A stretch of DNA of 64,000 nt from Casuarius casuarius (GCA_003342895.1 PTFA01000012.1:5797764-5861763); one strand, 5' to 3'; positions 25,034 to 38,443 are shown, numbered from the stretch's first letter. The notes: a model not told the origin generated them from the sequence alone. Program-made: numbers and translations.

Positions 25034-28000
25034 TGGATGAAAATATTTTTTCTTCTACATCAGAACACAGTAAAATTCTTTGTAGGAGATAATTTCATGT
25101 TGGCAAAGCAGAGCTGCAGTAGAGTAAAATTTATCCGTGGCAGATGGTATGACTCAATTGGCTTTATAATCTTCAAAATAGAATCATTTGTACTGATAAT
25201 CACTATGTCTATTTTATCCTATGTTTTTTTTCTGTGTTCCCTATGTCTTGTAATGCAGAATATTTAATAAAATGTAAAGTGAAGAAATGGTGGTTAATCA
25301 AAAGAAAGGTATGCACACTGATATCTTACTACTGGTTCTTGGACATATAGTTACTGTTGCGATGGAATGACATACTTTACTGGTTTAACTACTGAACTCT
25401 GTCCAAGAAATCAATATGGCAAGCTACAAGAAATCAATATGGCAAGCTACAAAGTACACAGGAACTTCTGTCCAAAGAAGGATATGTTTGGTAGGTGGGT
25501 TTTTTTTTTTTCATACAGGTCTAATTGGATATTTAAAACATGCATTTTGCCTTTAAAACATTTTGAGGTCATTCTGAGCACAGAATATATTTGTGCAGTC
25601 TTTCAACTGGGCTAAATACAAGGACACGAGTTACTAATCATCAAGGCCACTAAGAAATATCCAAGTTAACCTCTAATAACTTTCAAGGAATTTGTTGTCT
25701 TGAAAATCATAACGATCCTTGTTTTGCATAGTTTTGATTCAGAACTTGGCATTTTTGACCAAACATCTTTAGAGAGCTGATTTTATTTCAACTAATTTTC
25801 AAAGTAACAGCTGGGGCTTTCAAACAAACCATATCAAATAGAAACCAAAGAACATGTTCAAATCTTCAGGAACTGAAACTGTGATCTAATTTTATGAATT
25901 CCAGAACACAGATTCCTCTATCAGCAGTTCAGGCTCATGTGCTGCAGTAATTAAATAACTGATGCCTCTAGCTGATAAAGGTTTTCTGTTGTCTCAATCT
26001 CTATTTTATTACTTGTGTCAACAGAAAGTAGTCTGGTCGAAGCAAGAAGAATGAAAAGTATGGTTGTATTTACATAAACACAGTAGGAGAAGCATGCATA
26101 AAGGAGTCAGGCAACTTTAAATTTACAGCTGAAAGGTAGAACTTTCAACTCCACAGTATAGCTAGATGTTTCCAGATCCTTTAGCTAGTGGTGGTAAAGA
26201 AAGGGAGAAGGTGCACTTACTCTGTTTTCAGAGTGGTTTTGAATTTGAGATGAAATCTGCTCTAAAGTGCAATATGTTGTTTTTAGGATAGTAAAATTTG
26301 ACCGTTTTGGTACGGACTTCCTCGTGTTGGGAGACTCAGATATGTGGTCTGGGTTGTTTTGCAAGAGAATCTTGGATGTCTTCTACAAACACAGTCTAAA
26401 TCAAATTGTCTCCATTATGGATCTGTTTTGCATCCTTGATAGGAGTTGTGCCATTCTGCCTCCCTACATATGGTAAAATAAGTATTTTTCCACCTAAAAG
26501 GAAACAGATGACAAATGTAACAATGAAAAGGACTCCAGTCTGTGAAGAAAGCATGTAAACAGCCAAGAGGGCTTGTTAAAAGACTGATGAAGAAATATCC
26601 ATCATTCAGACAAAAGAAAGAGCACTGACCCATCGTTTTGAAGTGTAAAACAGTAATGTAAACACACTATTAACTAGATAGTAGTTAGAAAAAGTAAAAC
26701 TTTGCTACTATTTAGCAGATATATTTTACCTAGGATTTGATAATGAATCTTAGTTGTGTAAAATCTGCTTTTGTTTTCTGACACTTCAGCAATTTTTTCT
26801 TCTGCTCTAGACCCTCTTCAAAGTAAGTCCACCAACTAACGCTACATCTCTTTCAATTGCCTTCATCTCTTCTTGACCAGCTTAGTTTTGCTTTCTAAAT
26901 TCAGGGTTCCTGAGTGTTCTTGCTTAATAAAGTAGTTTTGGGAAAAATGTAAGAGATGCTATGCAGAATCATGTCACGCACTTATCCAGTGTCCTTGATG
27001 ACTTGAAAGTAAAAAGTCCTTACAATATTTCAGAAGACTTTCTCATCTGCCTAAGTTAATAAAACTGATACAAAAGCATGATGAAGACTGGGAGAGCTTG
27101 GCTTCCACTCTGGTATTAAGCCTTTGACCAAACTGAATTCTGTCAAAATGCTGTAAAGACACTGGAGAAACACATTGCCACCAGATGCAGTATTTGCCTG
27201 AAAAGTTCTGGCTGGGCATAACTGTGCCAGATCCCTAGCATTATGACAGCAATAGAATAAAATGATGACATCATGAAAAGCCTGGAAACATTCATGTATG
27301 GTTTGTTCATTTTCCAGAAGTGGTGTGTCTCAGAATATCTTGGCTTGAGCTTCAGCTTGTAAACTCTTTCTGTTCTGGTGCTTTCCATCTGGTGCCTTAT
27401 CCTACAAACTTCGTCTAAGAGCCCTATTCACTATGACTACTATAAGCTCTTTTCATGAGTGATGAAGATGAGACCAATGCTTTTGTTCCTTGTTTTGGCA
27501 AGTACTCCAGCTGTAGAAAACTCAAAAGGGTAGTCTCCCTGAAAGCATCTCAGATTTTTTAACATGTCACTGTGAGCACTAAGCAAAGGAGAAACAGGAG
27601 GTAATGAATGCTGCCACCACCTCACTTTCAAAGCTAATAAAAATGATTCGTGTCCCTTGTTTCATCTACTAGTGACCTATTTTGGGACCTGGAAATAATA
27701 TTTGGCTCATCTTAAGCTGAGATGCTTACTGCCATAATATAAATGTCAGTGCAAATACACTGGCTTGAGGCTTTTTTGTTAGGTTTATATGTTTTATGAC
27801 CAATTTTGTGATTGAATACTACTGAAGTATTGAGTAGCATTAGGATTACCTTTAGCAACGCTGCATACGCATATCTTCTAAATGTTCTTTCCTTCTGGTG
27901 TTTGAGTAGGTCTTTTTATTCCCCTTCGCAATATTTTATAAGAGGAGCACACCACTCTATGATGTGCTTTCCTTTCTACCAGCGTAAGATGGTGCGTCTG

Positions 28001-31000
28001 TCCATATTCTCTGATGATGAAGTTCTCTTACAGGGAAGAGAATTTGCCACTTTTCTACTTCCATCTAAAACTTCTGGGTAAGTACAAATCGGTTCAACTA
28101 NGTTGCACAGAACTGGACAGCTTGAGTCAAGAGTGGGCTGAATCAGAATTAAACAAGCAGCCCAAGCTGAACAACCTGTGTAATGGCACCATTACATCCA
28201 GGGCTGCTAAACATTCTAGTGTCTGTCCATGTTTTAGAAGTAGCTTTCCTTAATAGCATTAACCACACATCGCTCAGAGATCAGATACTGTCATGTGCGT
28301 TAGCCAGATGAGTTTAAAATAAAACGTGGTATTTCCTCATCGTGGCTTTGCTTCTGTGAGATATTAAGGACTTTGGGGGCTGTCACTGTAAGAGGAGAGG
28401 ATTCTCCAGGCTTGCAGTAGGCTCTTTGCTGTTCGCAGCCATTTGATTTTTATTTTGTGGAATATAATGGAAAAAGCGTTGTTCTGACATTTGGATTTGT
28501 CATTCTCTGAGCTCAGCAGTGCAAAGAGGGGAGCTAATACCCTCAAGATAATTTCATACGCCAGTATGTTTCACAGACTAGTAGTCTTATTGGTCTCAAT
28601 TAAAATTCAGAATAAGTAATAAGACTTGTCTGTCCCTGGGGATTTTTACAAAGATTGGATAAAATACTAGTCAATGGGAGGAAAAGACTGAGATGCATTC
28701 CATCTATAAATCAGAATAGTGCAAATATCAGATTTCCTGTGGCACAAGGAGAAGGATAGCGCTTGCAGTGAAGATGTGGTTTATACATACAGCTACAGAG
28801 CTGGGAATGTTCAGTAATATTCCCATAGTTCTTCACAAGCAACTAATTGCAAAGGCAGAGCGATACTCTGCTGAAAACTGCCTGCTAACCTCTTGCATTT
28901 CAGTTTACACTACACAACATTCGAAGCCCTAATACCTCTGAGCTCAGGTCAAATTAAAGTAGCTATGCACATTTTTCCTTCTAGCTCAGCTCCAGCGCAT
29001 CTGTTGCTGGCCTGTGGAATATGTGANTTAGGTGGCAGTGGAAGAATTGCTGGCTTGTCCCGGCTGCGGCGCAGTAGTTGGCTCTTTGTGTGGTCCTGTG
29101 CGAGGCGCTTTGCTCTGGCCCCCGCAGCTGTGCTGTGGGCAGTGGGTGAAGGTGAACACAGGGGAAGCCCTTCATTTGCTGCTGCCCCGAGCTGAATAGC
29201 TGTGGAGGGAGGCTGGGAGTCACAGGTTCAAAGGCCAGTTTGTTCCCACTGGGCTGGAGACAGGGTCAAAAAAGACAAAACAATTGTTCATTTTCAGGTT
29301 CCCTTAAAAAGAGAGAGGCTTGTAAACTGCTGATTTATTCATTCTTGTGCTCTGTATCATGCTGATAATTGTATTGTAATGTATTCTAGTTATAAGCAGT
29401 ACACTTTCAAATAGAAAATGCATCATGTTTCTTTAACTGCCTTGGCTTTGATATCAAACTAATGCTAAAGGAAAGCCTCCTTGTGATAACATGAGTGTTA
29501 CTGAAAAGAATTAAAATACCATTTCATCTAGAGCTAATTAACTTGCATTTGTGTGGAGTATGTATGTGAGTAAATACACATAAATTTAGGACTTGCATAA
29601 CTTGAGGGAACACTTAGATGAATGTGAGGCGTCGTTGAAGCTAAACGCAGAAGTGCCAGCTAAATGCCTCCAAGTATTAGCAATGCTCTTTCATCTGAGA
29701 CTAGGGATGGGTGAATACTATAACAATCTCATTTTATAAATGTCTTCCATTTTTTAAATCAATCTATTTTCACTGTTACATCCTTTTTAAAATACGACTT
29801 CCGTTAATGATTGCTTGGTTGAGCTTGATGCCTGGAATATTTGTGGAAAGAGGGAATTCTAAGACACACTGGAGGACAGTCATGGAAAGTAAGTTTTGAA
29901 TTCATAAACATGGGTGCTTAAAGCATAACTTATATTTCCAGTTAAGGAAGTGAAACACAGCGTATGATATGCTTCTGATCAAAACTAGCTCAAATTTCAA
30001 AAAAGCATTTAACTTTTGCTTCAGTTCTTGGAAATACTCTATAGGTTTTGTTATGTGGCATCTCTTTTCAAATGATTATGTGCCCAGAAATTTCCTAGTA
30101 CAATTTCAAAACAGAGCTTTTGTCAATTAACTTTAGGTAGGATCAATAGAAAAAGAAAATAGTCCTCTCAGCTGCTCTGTAGCTTGATAATATTAGAGCT
30201 GTAGGACCAGTCATGAAACCTAGAAAAGAGTCCTAAATATGGAGACATTACAGTTATCAGTGTCTGCATAGGAGTGATGGGCACACTCCTTAGTGTTCAG
30301 GAGGTCAGTGCTGACAAATACTCTCTCTTCTGAATGAAGGCAGAGGATTGATCATCTGTTGCATTGGACTTGGTCATGTTGTGAACATCAGTACTTTTGG
30401 TTCCTAAGAGGAAAGAGTGTCATCATTTTAAGTGCCACTTTTGTGTGTGCTGAGGGGCCGCACTGTCACTTTTGGGCTGCATGTCATGGCTGCATGGACC
30501 TTCCCTCCACGGCAGTCACAGACTTTGGCACGGACAACTCAGCTGCCTGTGCTTTGAGCAAAGGGCCACCTCCGGGAGCTCTTGGCAGAGCAGGGCCCGT
30601 GATGCAGCTGAACGCTTCTGCTTCCACCCAACAGTGGCTTGCATGCCTGGGGCCTTCTTCACTGAAGAAGCCTTTTCACACTCACACTGTTGCTTCCAAG
30701 GAAAATGGTTTCAAAATCTCGAAAACAAAACAAAAATAAATGCCTGAATCTCCTGCAAATGCAGCCTAGCTCCAGTTAAAGATTTGGGTGGTCCTCTTCA
30801 TTATTTTTGTTTTCCCTAATTCACGTTTCCCATCTCCGAATGGAGGGTAGAGGTAGACTGAGACATGTACTTATGTACCTTGCACTGTGAAAACACTATC
30901 AAATCTAGCTACTGCCTATGTGGAGATGTTTTAGAAGAGGTAATAAGCAGAGCAGAACTTGAAGGTATTTCTTTTGGAAAAGAAACCTGCAACTATGAGC

Positions 31001-34000
31001 AACACAGCCTGGTTTAGGTTTCAGTATAAAGTTGTGACCAGCATGTGTTCACATTTTTTTTCTTCTGGTAGCATTAGATGCATGGGTAAAAAAGCTTGAT
31101 GTTAACTCTTCTTCCCTTTTTCACTGTGTCTCTTTTTCATAAGGCTAGCATCCAACCTCATTTGCTTTTCCATTTCTTTAGAGAGTCTTGTTTGTCTATA
31201 AAACCCTTTTTTTTTTTCCTTGGGCTATGGGATGGATGGGTCTCTCCCTTTCGGGATGTCTAGACAAGTTAATTGACTGGCTTTCCCTCTGTGGGAGGAG
31301 TGGCAAGGAAACTTGTTTCACCAATAAAACTGCCTGAAAAATTCTCCAGCGTAATGCGGGATGACTAATAGTGATGGAAGCAGCATTATTGTTGCTATGA
31401 AGAAACGAGCTGTGAGTAGGTAGAGTCTTTTGTTAAACTTGTTCAAGAAAAATGGACTTCTGAGAACTCCCCGGAAGTGGATCTGTCTAGAACATCATCA
31501 TCTTAGGTCATCTTCTGAATGTTACAGGACACAGTTTCTCCTGCTCTGACTAACTGATAGAATAGGGCAAGGCATTATCACAAATTCAATGAATTTCACC
31601 AAGTTACTTTGGACTCTAGAGTCATATGATTCTAAACTGGAAAAAAGGGCTTTATCAAGCCTGGTATTTTTTTGTTTCTTGCATTATGTGCAATCCCAAA
31701 TAGGTGACATTGCTTAATACTGATTCCAATTCCAACCTCTGTAGATATAAAACTACTGATTTTCACATGCTAACCAGATCAAATGTTACAATGATCAAAG
31801 ATAATCGCTACTTATTTTCTGATGTTGAAAATGTTACTTGGAAATTCACATGTGTATTTCTGAATTACGTGACCTGTGTTGGCTTACTGACTCTGCTAAA
31901 TAACATAAATGTTGTTTCCATTCCATGACCAGATAAATATGTAAGTGCTTCTGGCATGAAAACTTACGCATGACAATTTAAGAGCTGTATCTATGAGTAC
32001 TCTTTGAAACTTGGGAAGATTAACTATTCTGGAAGGAGGCATATTTAACATTCTTGATCCATTCTTTACCACTGATGTGCTTCAATGCACTAATCGGAGC
32101 TAAAGAGAGAGAATCCTAAAGGTTTTATCATTCTTTGAAACTCTGCTGAATTCTGGATGCATCTTTAGAATGTGACAGCTGAACTCTAAAGCTCTGAAAG
32201 GACATAAGTTGTTATTTTCTTGTATCTTCAGAAAAGATTGATTGTCGTTCATTATTTTAAGCTATAGAACACAGACGGTTTTTAAAGAAATGAAGAGTCA
32301 AGCAGTAACAGCTGTATTAAGCATTAGTATTTTGCCTGCGCCATATGTAATTTCCGTTGCTTTGAAACATCCACAATCCACGGGCCAAAAAGGATGTTGG
32401 TAGTAGGTGTGCGTATTGGCATCCAGTGTGACACATATAGGCAGTTCTCCTTTATGGCAAAAAAAACATTCAAGAACTGAACCACAAGGTAAATTATCAA
32501 ATTAGAGTCTTAGTGGTTGGATTTTAAAGAGGTTTTTAATCTTCTATAATGGCCCATTAACTTCACTTAAAGTATGCTTTTATTGTTCCATTTTATTGCA
32601 CTATTATCATTTTTAGTACTGTTATTATTGTTATATGATTAGAATGTGAAAACACCAAAGAAATGTCTAGTAAATAGTCTTGTTTCTATGCATTTTTTTG
32701 TCTTGTTTTTACAGTTTCCTATTAATTTTCCTTGGTGTAGGACAAGCACTTAGGGAACCACTCTGCAGAAATTACGTAATTTCTTTTTCTTTTTGATTTT
32801 AAACTATTACCTAACTGATAAATCTAAGAGACTCTCCTCAGTGTGCTCAAGTAATCTCCCAGTAAAGTCTATTTTCCTAATTTGTCTATCCAATAATCAA
32901 CTCAGTCAATTTAGTGCAGTCTTTTTACAACATGATGCACCTGCATAGCTATTATTTTGAAGCATTCCCTTTGTATTTAACTTAAAAATGGGTGCCACTC
33001 TGATACTTTAAGCTGCATTCAAAAACAAGTTCTGTTTCTTAGCCCGTGTCCAGTTCCACAAAACAATACAAGTTCAAAAAAATCCATCAGTCATTAATGC
33101 TGATTGACTTCGGAAAGGAATATCTATGTTCTCATTGATATTCCCAGGCACCCTGTTAATCTCTCACAGCTGAACTCTTTTTCTTCTCTACACTGGCCTT
33201 CTATTTCTGACCTTTCAAGCAGTCTTTAAATCAAATTGTGGAATCTTGCTCACTCTCTGCAAAGCATTCCCAAAGCCTCCAAATGTAATTTATAATGACA
33301 CACGCAACTCTGATTTTCGGTGGTGCATCTATAGCAAAAGAAAGGACCACCTCAAGGGCATTTTGAAGCGTCGTGTAGGAACACCCACATGAAAAGACAT
33401 TCCTGTGTGTACATACAGGAAGCATGATAGCCTTATGCAGATAACCTCTATTCTCTTCTGCTCATCAGTACTGTCTAGGTCTAAGGTGTCTGGCCCATCA
33501 GTTTCCACTGAGCTATACACTCACATTAGAAGGATGAATTTAATTCTTAAAAGCAGGCACTTATGATTTGGTGGAAGTAGAAGTGTTTTTGACCTGAAGG
33601 CTAGATCACAGTGAAGACTGCTCTCTTGCATCCTGACTTTTGCATTTTCATTTTGTGATGGAACATATACTCTCAAATCCCTTGGCTTCGGTGGAAGCAC
33701 CATGGATGTCTTGAATTGCTCCCACTTGCACCATCCTGTAGACTAGGATCTTCATCAAAATGTGTAATTCAATTCATTGACTTCCACAGCTGATAGGTCA
33801 GTGACTTAACAGTGATGGAGTATTTTAGGATATTGATGATCTCACTGTTTTCAGAGATTGTTGGTTTACTATCAGCATTAGAAGAGCCATTAATACTGAC
33901 ACTGTGTACAGATTCAATGACTCAGTATCTCCTTTTGCCACATGTCTCAATAGACAACATTGTCTAGGTCAGAAAAACCCTGATAAATATTTGTGTTCTT

Positions 34001-34020
34001 CTGACTTGCACGTAGGAGCT
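25034..34020. other. Non-coding stretch with two GC-richer patches, no gene seen
   Basis: The interval is AT-leaning, with GC-richer patches near 28,985-29,220 and 30,440-30,700. Each patch carries a frame of 100-126 codons (28,893-29,195 + and 30,359-30,739 +). These have no domain, no signal peptide and no recognisable family. A perfect 23-base duplication lies at 25,405-25,450. No transposon or RNA gene was recognised. Confidence 0.55.
25405..25450 (+). repeat. Perfect 23-base tandem duplication
   Basis: A 23-base unit beginning AAGAAATC and ending AAGCTAC occurs at 25,405-25,427 and again at 25,428-25,450 with no mismatch. Perfect identity suggests a recent duplication. Confidence 0.92.
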
Positions 34021-34137
34021 AAATATATTCAATAATATAATCAAAATATATTCAATAAACCTCTTTTAGTTCAAGTTATTTNTATAATATATTTTATTTA
34101 TTATAATTTATTATATTATTATTTTTATAATTTTAAT
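34021..34137. repeat. AT-rich low-complexity block with internal 15-base repeat
   Basis: AAATATATTCAATAA occurs at 34,021-34,035 and again at 34,044-34,058. A long run of only A and T, mostly TTATA/TATTA words, follows to about 34,137. A single unresolved base is at 34,082. There is no coding content. Confidence 0.8.
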
Positions 34138-35693
34138 CTCCAACTGTTTTAGCAATAAAAGGCTCCAGTGAGTCTTTCAGCGTCATGAAAGTGAGTAAAA
34201 AGGATTCTTATTCCAAGGCAAGTGTAAGAGGAAATTGTTTGGGAGCTATTAAAGCTAGGGGCAGATTCTGCACATTCACGAAATACCCATGAAAAATGCT
34301 TTTTGCTTGGTGGAAAAAAAGGGATTTTGAAGGTTCCTGCCTACCTAGAAGAGAGCACATGTTAAAAACAGGAGGCTAGAACTGTGCCTGAACAAGGATG
34401 GGCTTTAAATGTGAACCTCCGCTTTCAGATGGAAAGGACAGATCTACAATCGGGTTTAATCAAAAAGAACTTTTTTATATAAGGACCTGAACCAAGTTAC
34501 ACAGCTGAGGAAATGGTTGGCTTTGTTTCACTTTCCTGATATCGGCTGTAACTTGGCAGCTGCAAAGCAGGACTCTAAAGACTGTTTGTTGTCTTCCTTA
34601 TTGCTATTACCTTGCTATTTCATGTAAAGAGCCTGCCTCAGCATTGTCTCTGCTTCCGTACTGATGAGAAGCATTCTGCTCTGTTATACGTGTAACAGAT
34701 ATATTCTTTGTTTACAGATTCTGACTACTGAATGGTTGAGTCCTTGCACATTCCAAAAATATAGGTGGGCAATATTCTGTTTATTGGCTAGAGCAGGTTT
34801 CTTTGTCTTACTAGTGTATCAGCAATTATTGTAAAGGATTTTGAGCAGATGTAACAATATTTCCTAGGGTCCCCTGAGTAATAGGCTCAATAAAGGCAAT
34901 ACGGTTGCCCTGTGTCTTGTCCTCTTCCTCCAGCTTAATGAGTAATTTTCTTCCTTATCCATCTGTGTGCCTGACCACAATCAATGCCAATAATGATAGA
35001 TATGTGTGACATCCAGATTTTAAAATAAGTAGTTTTGTGTGGCTCAACTGTCATATCACCGTAGCCTACAAATGCCAGTTTGGCCTGGTTGCACAAAAGC
35101 ATGCAAACATCAGTCAAAAGACAAGCAATAACCCCTGTTTCTGTTAGTTTTGTATCATAAAATGTGTTTAGCTCTGCAGTGAGCTCCCTTGGACTTAAAA
35201 GTAAATAAAGGACTGCAAAACCCAGCAAAGCATCTGCACAAAAGAAGCAGCTCACAGGAATTTTTTTCCAATACCTCAGGAAAGTCTGAAGTCTAGTTTT
35301 GCTGTGGCATTTGCAGCTTTGGAAAGTGTACGTACAAATTTGTTGCAAGAGATGAAATTTTCTTTTTGGATGAAAAGATTTGGAAACAGCGAATTGTTTA
35401 CTTAGAAGATTAATATACTGGATTTTTTTAAAGGTTGAGCAGCTGAGACTAGAGATTGCTTAATAATCTGGGCTTTCTGATATGTCTGCTTGTATTGGAA
35501 ATCCACAGCCCTTTGGAGCTGCTTGATTTGATGATAACACTGTAATTTCCAAGGTCTTACATTTATTGTATATAGCTTGGCAGATAAATATTTAGTCAAC
35601 TTGGTACTGTTCAGCATGTTTTCATGTTCGAGAGTCTTAACAAGCAATTGTTGTGTTGAGACATGCAATACATTGTCACGAGGGTATAGTATC

Positions 35694-35737
35694 AGCTGTA
35701 TGTATATAGCTCAGCTATACAGCACAACTATACAGCT
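35694..35737. repeat. Nested inverted repeat (cruciform-type)
   Basis: The outer arms AGCTGTA (35,694-35,700) and TACAGCT (35,731-35,737) flank inner arms TATAGCT (35,705-35,711) and AGCTATA (35,713-35,719), which pair around a single base. CTATACAGC is also directly repeated at 35,715-35,723 and 35,728-35,736. The arms are short, and chance in AT-rich DNA is possible. Confidence 0.6.
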
Positions 35738-35980
35738 ATGTGCTGTAAACCCAACCTGTGTATGATCCTTGCTCTGTAGCTTTAGAGAGATACACAGCTC
35801 TTATATGTCAACCAGTTAGTGCCAATCCTGTAATACGGTCGGTTTTCAAAAAAGGATGTAGAAGCAAATGATGTCTCTGACCTTTTTTTTTTAAAAAAAG
35901 GTAAATGTTTCCAAACATAGGAACTAGAAAAGAAAACTATAAAGAAGAATGAAAACAGATTTTGGCTGATTTTGGCATTC

Positions 35981-36005
35981 AAAAAAAAAAAAAAAAAAAA
36001 AAAAA
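35981..36005 (+). repeat. Homopolymer A25
   Basis: Twenty-five consecutive A bases occur here. There is no AATAAA just upstream and I recognise no gene-like sequence before it. I also see no flanking target-site duplication, so I treat it as a simple repeat rather than the tail of a retrocopy. Confidence 0.9.
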
Positions 36006-37668
36006 GCAGCTTGCTTAGCATAGCCAGCTGTAAGTCTTCCCATGGCTTATTTTTTATTGTGTTTCTTTTCTCAGGTGTTAAGATTTGTGATAATGTCTGG
36101 CATATGAGAAATGGAGTAGCTGAAAGGGTGTAAGCCTGTTAAGGTGGAATGCTAGCAAAGTAGTAGTGAAGCACAAGGAATATGAGTCAGGAAGATTCAT
36201 GAGTATTTTCCAAATAAAGTTTCAGAAACCTCTCATACCCAGAGGACAAGCATGTCACACTTTTAAGGAATAAAATCTGATGATAAAGTTTTTCAAAAGA
36301 TACCACAGTTTTCATCTTCAAAGTTGCACCAAAAGAATCAGATTCGTGTCTCCTTATAGCTTTCTCCTACTGGGAAGGATCATCTTCTGTTTTAATGGAC
36401 TTGGCTGAAGCATAAGAGCTTGAGATGCTACAGTTTTATTTCTTAGTGTTTTTTTGCCAACACGGAGTTAGCTTTAGCGTATCAATGCTGGTTTCTGTGA
36501 AGTAATAAAAAAAGATTTTGCGATATTCTTCTCTAGTAGCCTGCTGCTTCTCGTTTGTGCGACTTTGCTGCTTCTATATCCAGCATGAGATGTGTGAGGA
36601 ATTCATAAGAATGATAACTAAAACAAACCTGACATGGTCCTTACATAAAAGATAGGATCTCTGATTCTTCCTAAGGGATTGATGAAGATGTTTTAATTAG
36701 CAGTTTTAATTAGTGGGNTTTTTTTAATTTTGTTGAACAGCTAACCAATCGGTTACTTTTTATTTTGGAGGAAGAGGGGAAAGCAGCACTTCCTAGGTAA
36801 ATCTGCGCACTGCATGTTTAATGTAAAACTTCTGTTAATATGTGCTCACAGTTTTTGGAGCAATTTGTCAGGGCCTTCCCTGGGGGAGCAGCTGGCCCTT
36901 ACTGCTTCCGGACGCAGGTTTGCTTCCTGCACTTGTCGTTGGATGGTAACAGGGGAAGTAAGAAATCACTCGCTTTGTTTGTAGGCTTTGGGGAATTGCA
37001 CGCTATTGCAGCCCCTGAATTATTTCTGAAAATATTTGAAAATCTTTCTATAACTCATTTTGTATTGCAATGAGAATGAGATTAGCCTGCGAGGCTTACA
37101 GGCAACTGTGAAGGACAGAAGGACTTGCTGGACAGCAAAAGGTAATTTTGGCCAACAAACCACTTTCAAATTTTCTTAGCCTTTCAAATTCACTTTAACC
37201 CCTTTTCTGTCCTATGTTTTCAATTCAGTCTTTCCCCATAAAATGTTTTGCTACTTTTTAAGGTGCCAAGTTATTTATTACAATGGCCTCCCTTGGCAAC
37301 TAATTCTGTATGTTCCACTTCCAGATTCATGCTGATTTTCACTATCTATCAAAAAACAAGCTCTTGGAGTGTTCAGATAGGTGCACTGTTCCCATAGCCA
37401 TTAAAGCCTGGTTTGAATGTCAGCTATAACAATTTATAAGCAGTAATTTCCAGAAGATAAACTTTTAAGGTACAGAAGCTTTGATAATTTATTCTATCAG
37501 ATGGAACTATTGCTTTTTATACTTTTTATTGTTTTAAACTAAGTGAAAATTCTTGGCTTCCTCAGATCTGCTTCCTAAGTCTAGCCACTTTCCAGTATGG
37601 AATAGTTCATGGTGGGTGCACATGACTCAGTCTTGCAGCCTTTTACAAACATGGATTAATGTCCTTCT

Positions 37669-37712
37669 CAGGAGTAATCCATTGACATCTCTTGGACTGT
37701 GTGAAAAACCCT
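37669..37712. repeat. Degenerate copy of an old amniote repeat motif
   Basis: The words 'aggagtaatccattgaca' followed by 'tctcttggactgtg' resemble the 'aggagtaactccattgactt' type motif common in old sauropsid dispersed repeats. The match is short and unverified. Confidence 0.3.
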
Positions 37713-38418
37713 GTGCTTAAGATCAAAAGTTTGAAGCATTGGGACATTCTCCACTTATATGAATGAGTTTTTTTTAAGTATACTATGAATCAGATTTGTC
37801 AGTATTTTCATCAGCTTAAGGCTAATTAGAAAGCTTGATCAAGGGCCGTGGTCACTGACTCAATTTACCATTCACAGACCCCACCAAGATCACCTTTGCT
37901 ATAAGGCAAGGTGATGACTAAGCAGGGAAAGGATGCATGACCATCAGAAACAAGGCAAAGCCATGGATATTTCTTCAGTTATGGGCATCCTCATTGCTGC
38001 TTTGCCCAAAGGCTTCTTTTTTCTGGTGGCTGCCTAGCAGAGTTTGAAGGAAGGCAAACAGTTATATGCAACCCATGTAAAAATGCTCCTTACACCATGG
38101 TGTTAATTAATGGTGGGGTTATGGTGAGCTGTCTTAATAGTGATTTGTTTGTATATTTAGAGAGGCCTTTTCTTGAGATGGCTAGCAAACATATTTTAAG
38201 TGTTTTAAATTCTGGCATGTGGGGGAAAAAACAGCTATTAAAATTTTAGCACATTGTCTATAATTTAGCATTATTGTCTAGATTTGGCTTAAAAAAGAGG
38301 ACATGAGACCAGTAGAAAGGTAGTCTGGCCAACTGTAAGAAAGCAGTTGTTGGGAAGTGGCTTATGATCAGGGAGTGCACTTGAACAGTATTCTCTGTTC
38401 AGGACCATCCCAGGACAG

Positions 38419-38443
38419 TTTTTTTTTTAAAAAAAAGGGGGGG
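38419..38443 (+). repeat. Consecutive homopolymers T10-A8-G7
   Basis: Ten T, eight A and seven G bases follow one another with no interruption, then CGGG. It is a simple-sequence cluster prone to slippage and also to sequencing error. Confidence 0.85.

Larger units (their letters stand above)
34146..37668. other. Non-coding stretch with simple-sequence features, no gene seen
   Basis: The stretch holds a minus-strand frame of 137 codons at 34,935-35,348, which I do not recognise. It also holds a small nested inverted repeat at 35,694-35,737 and an A25 run at 35,981-36,005. A slightly GC-richer patch at about 36,850-36,960 has no supported exon. Confidence 0.5.

Noticed and set aside
30359..30739. 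126-codon frame with an overlapping second frame
   Set aside because: Two overlapping frames are open over the same GC-richer patch, which points to composition rather than coding. No recognisable product.
36840..37073. Possible exon after TGTGCTCACAG acceptor-like sequence
   Set aside because: The polypyrimidine tract is weak, the 77-codon frame is unrecognisable, and no convincing donor follows.
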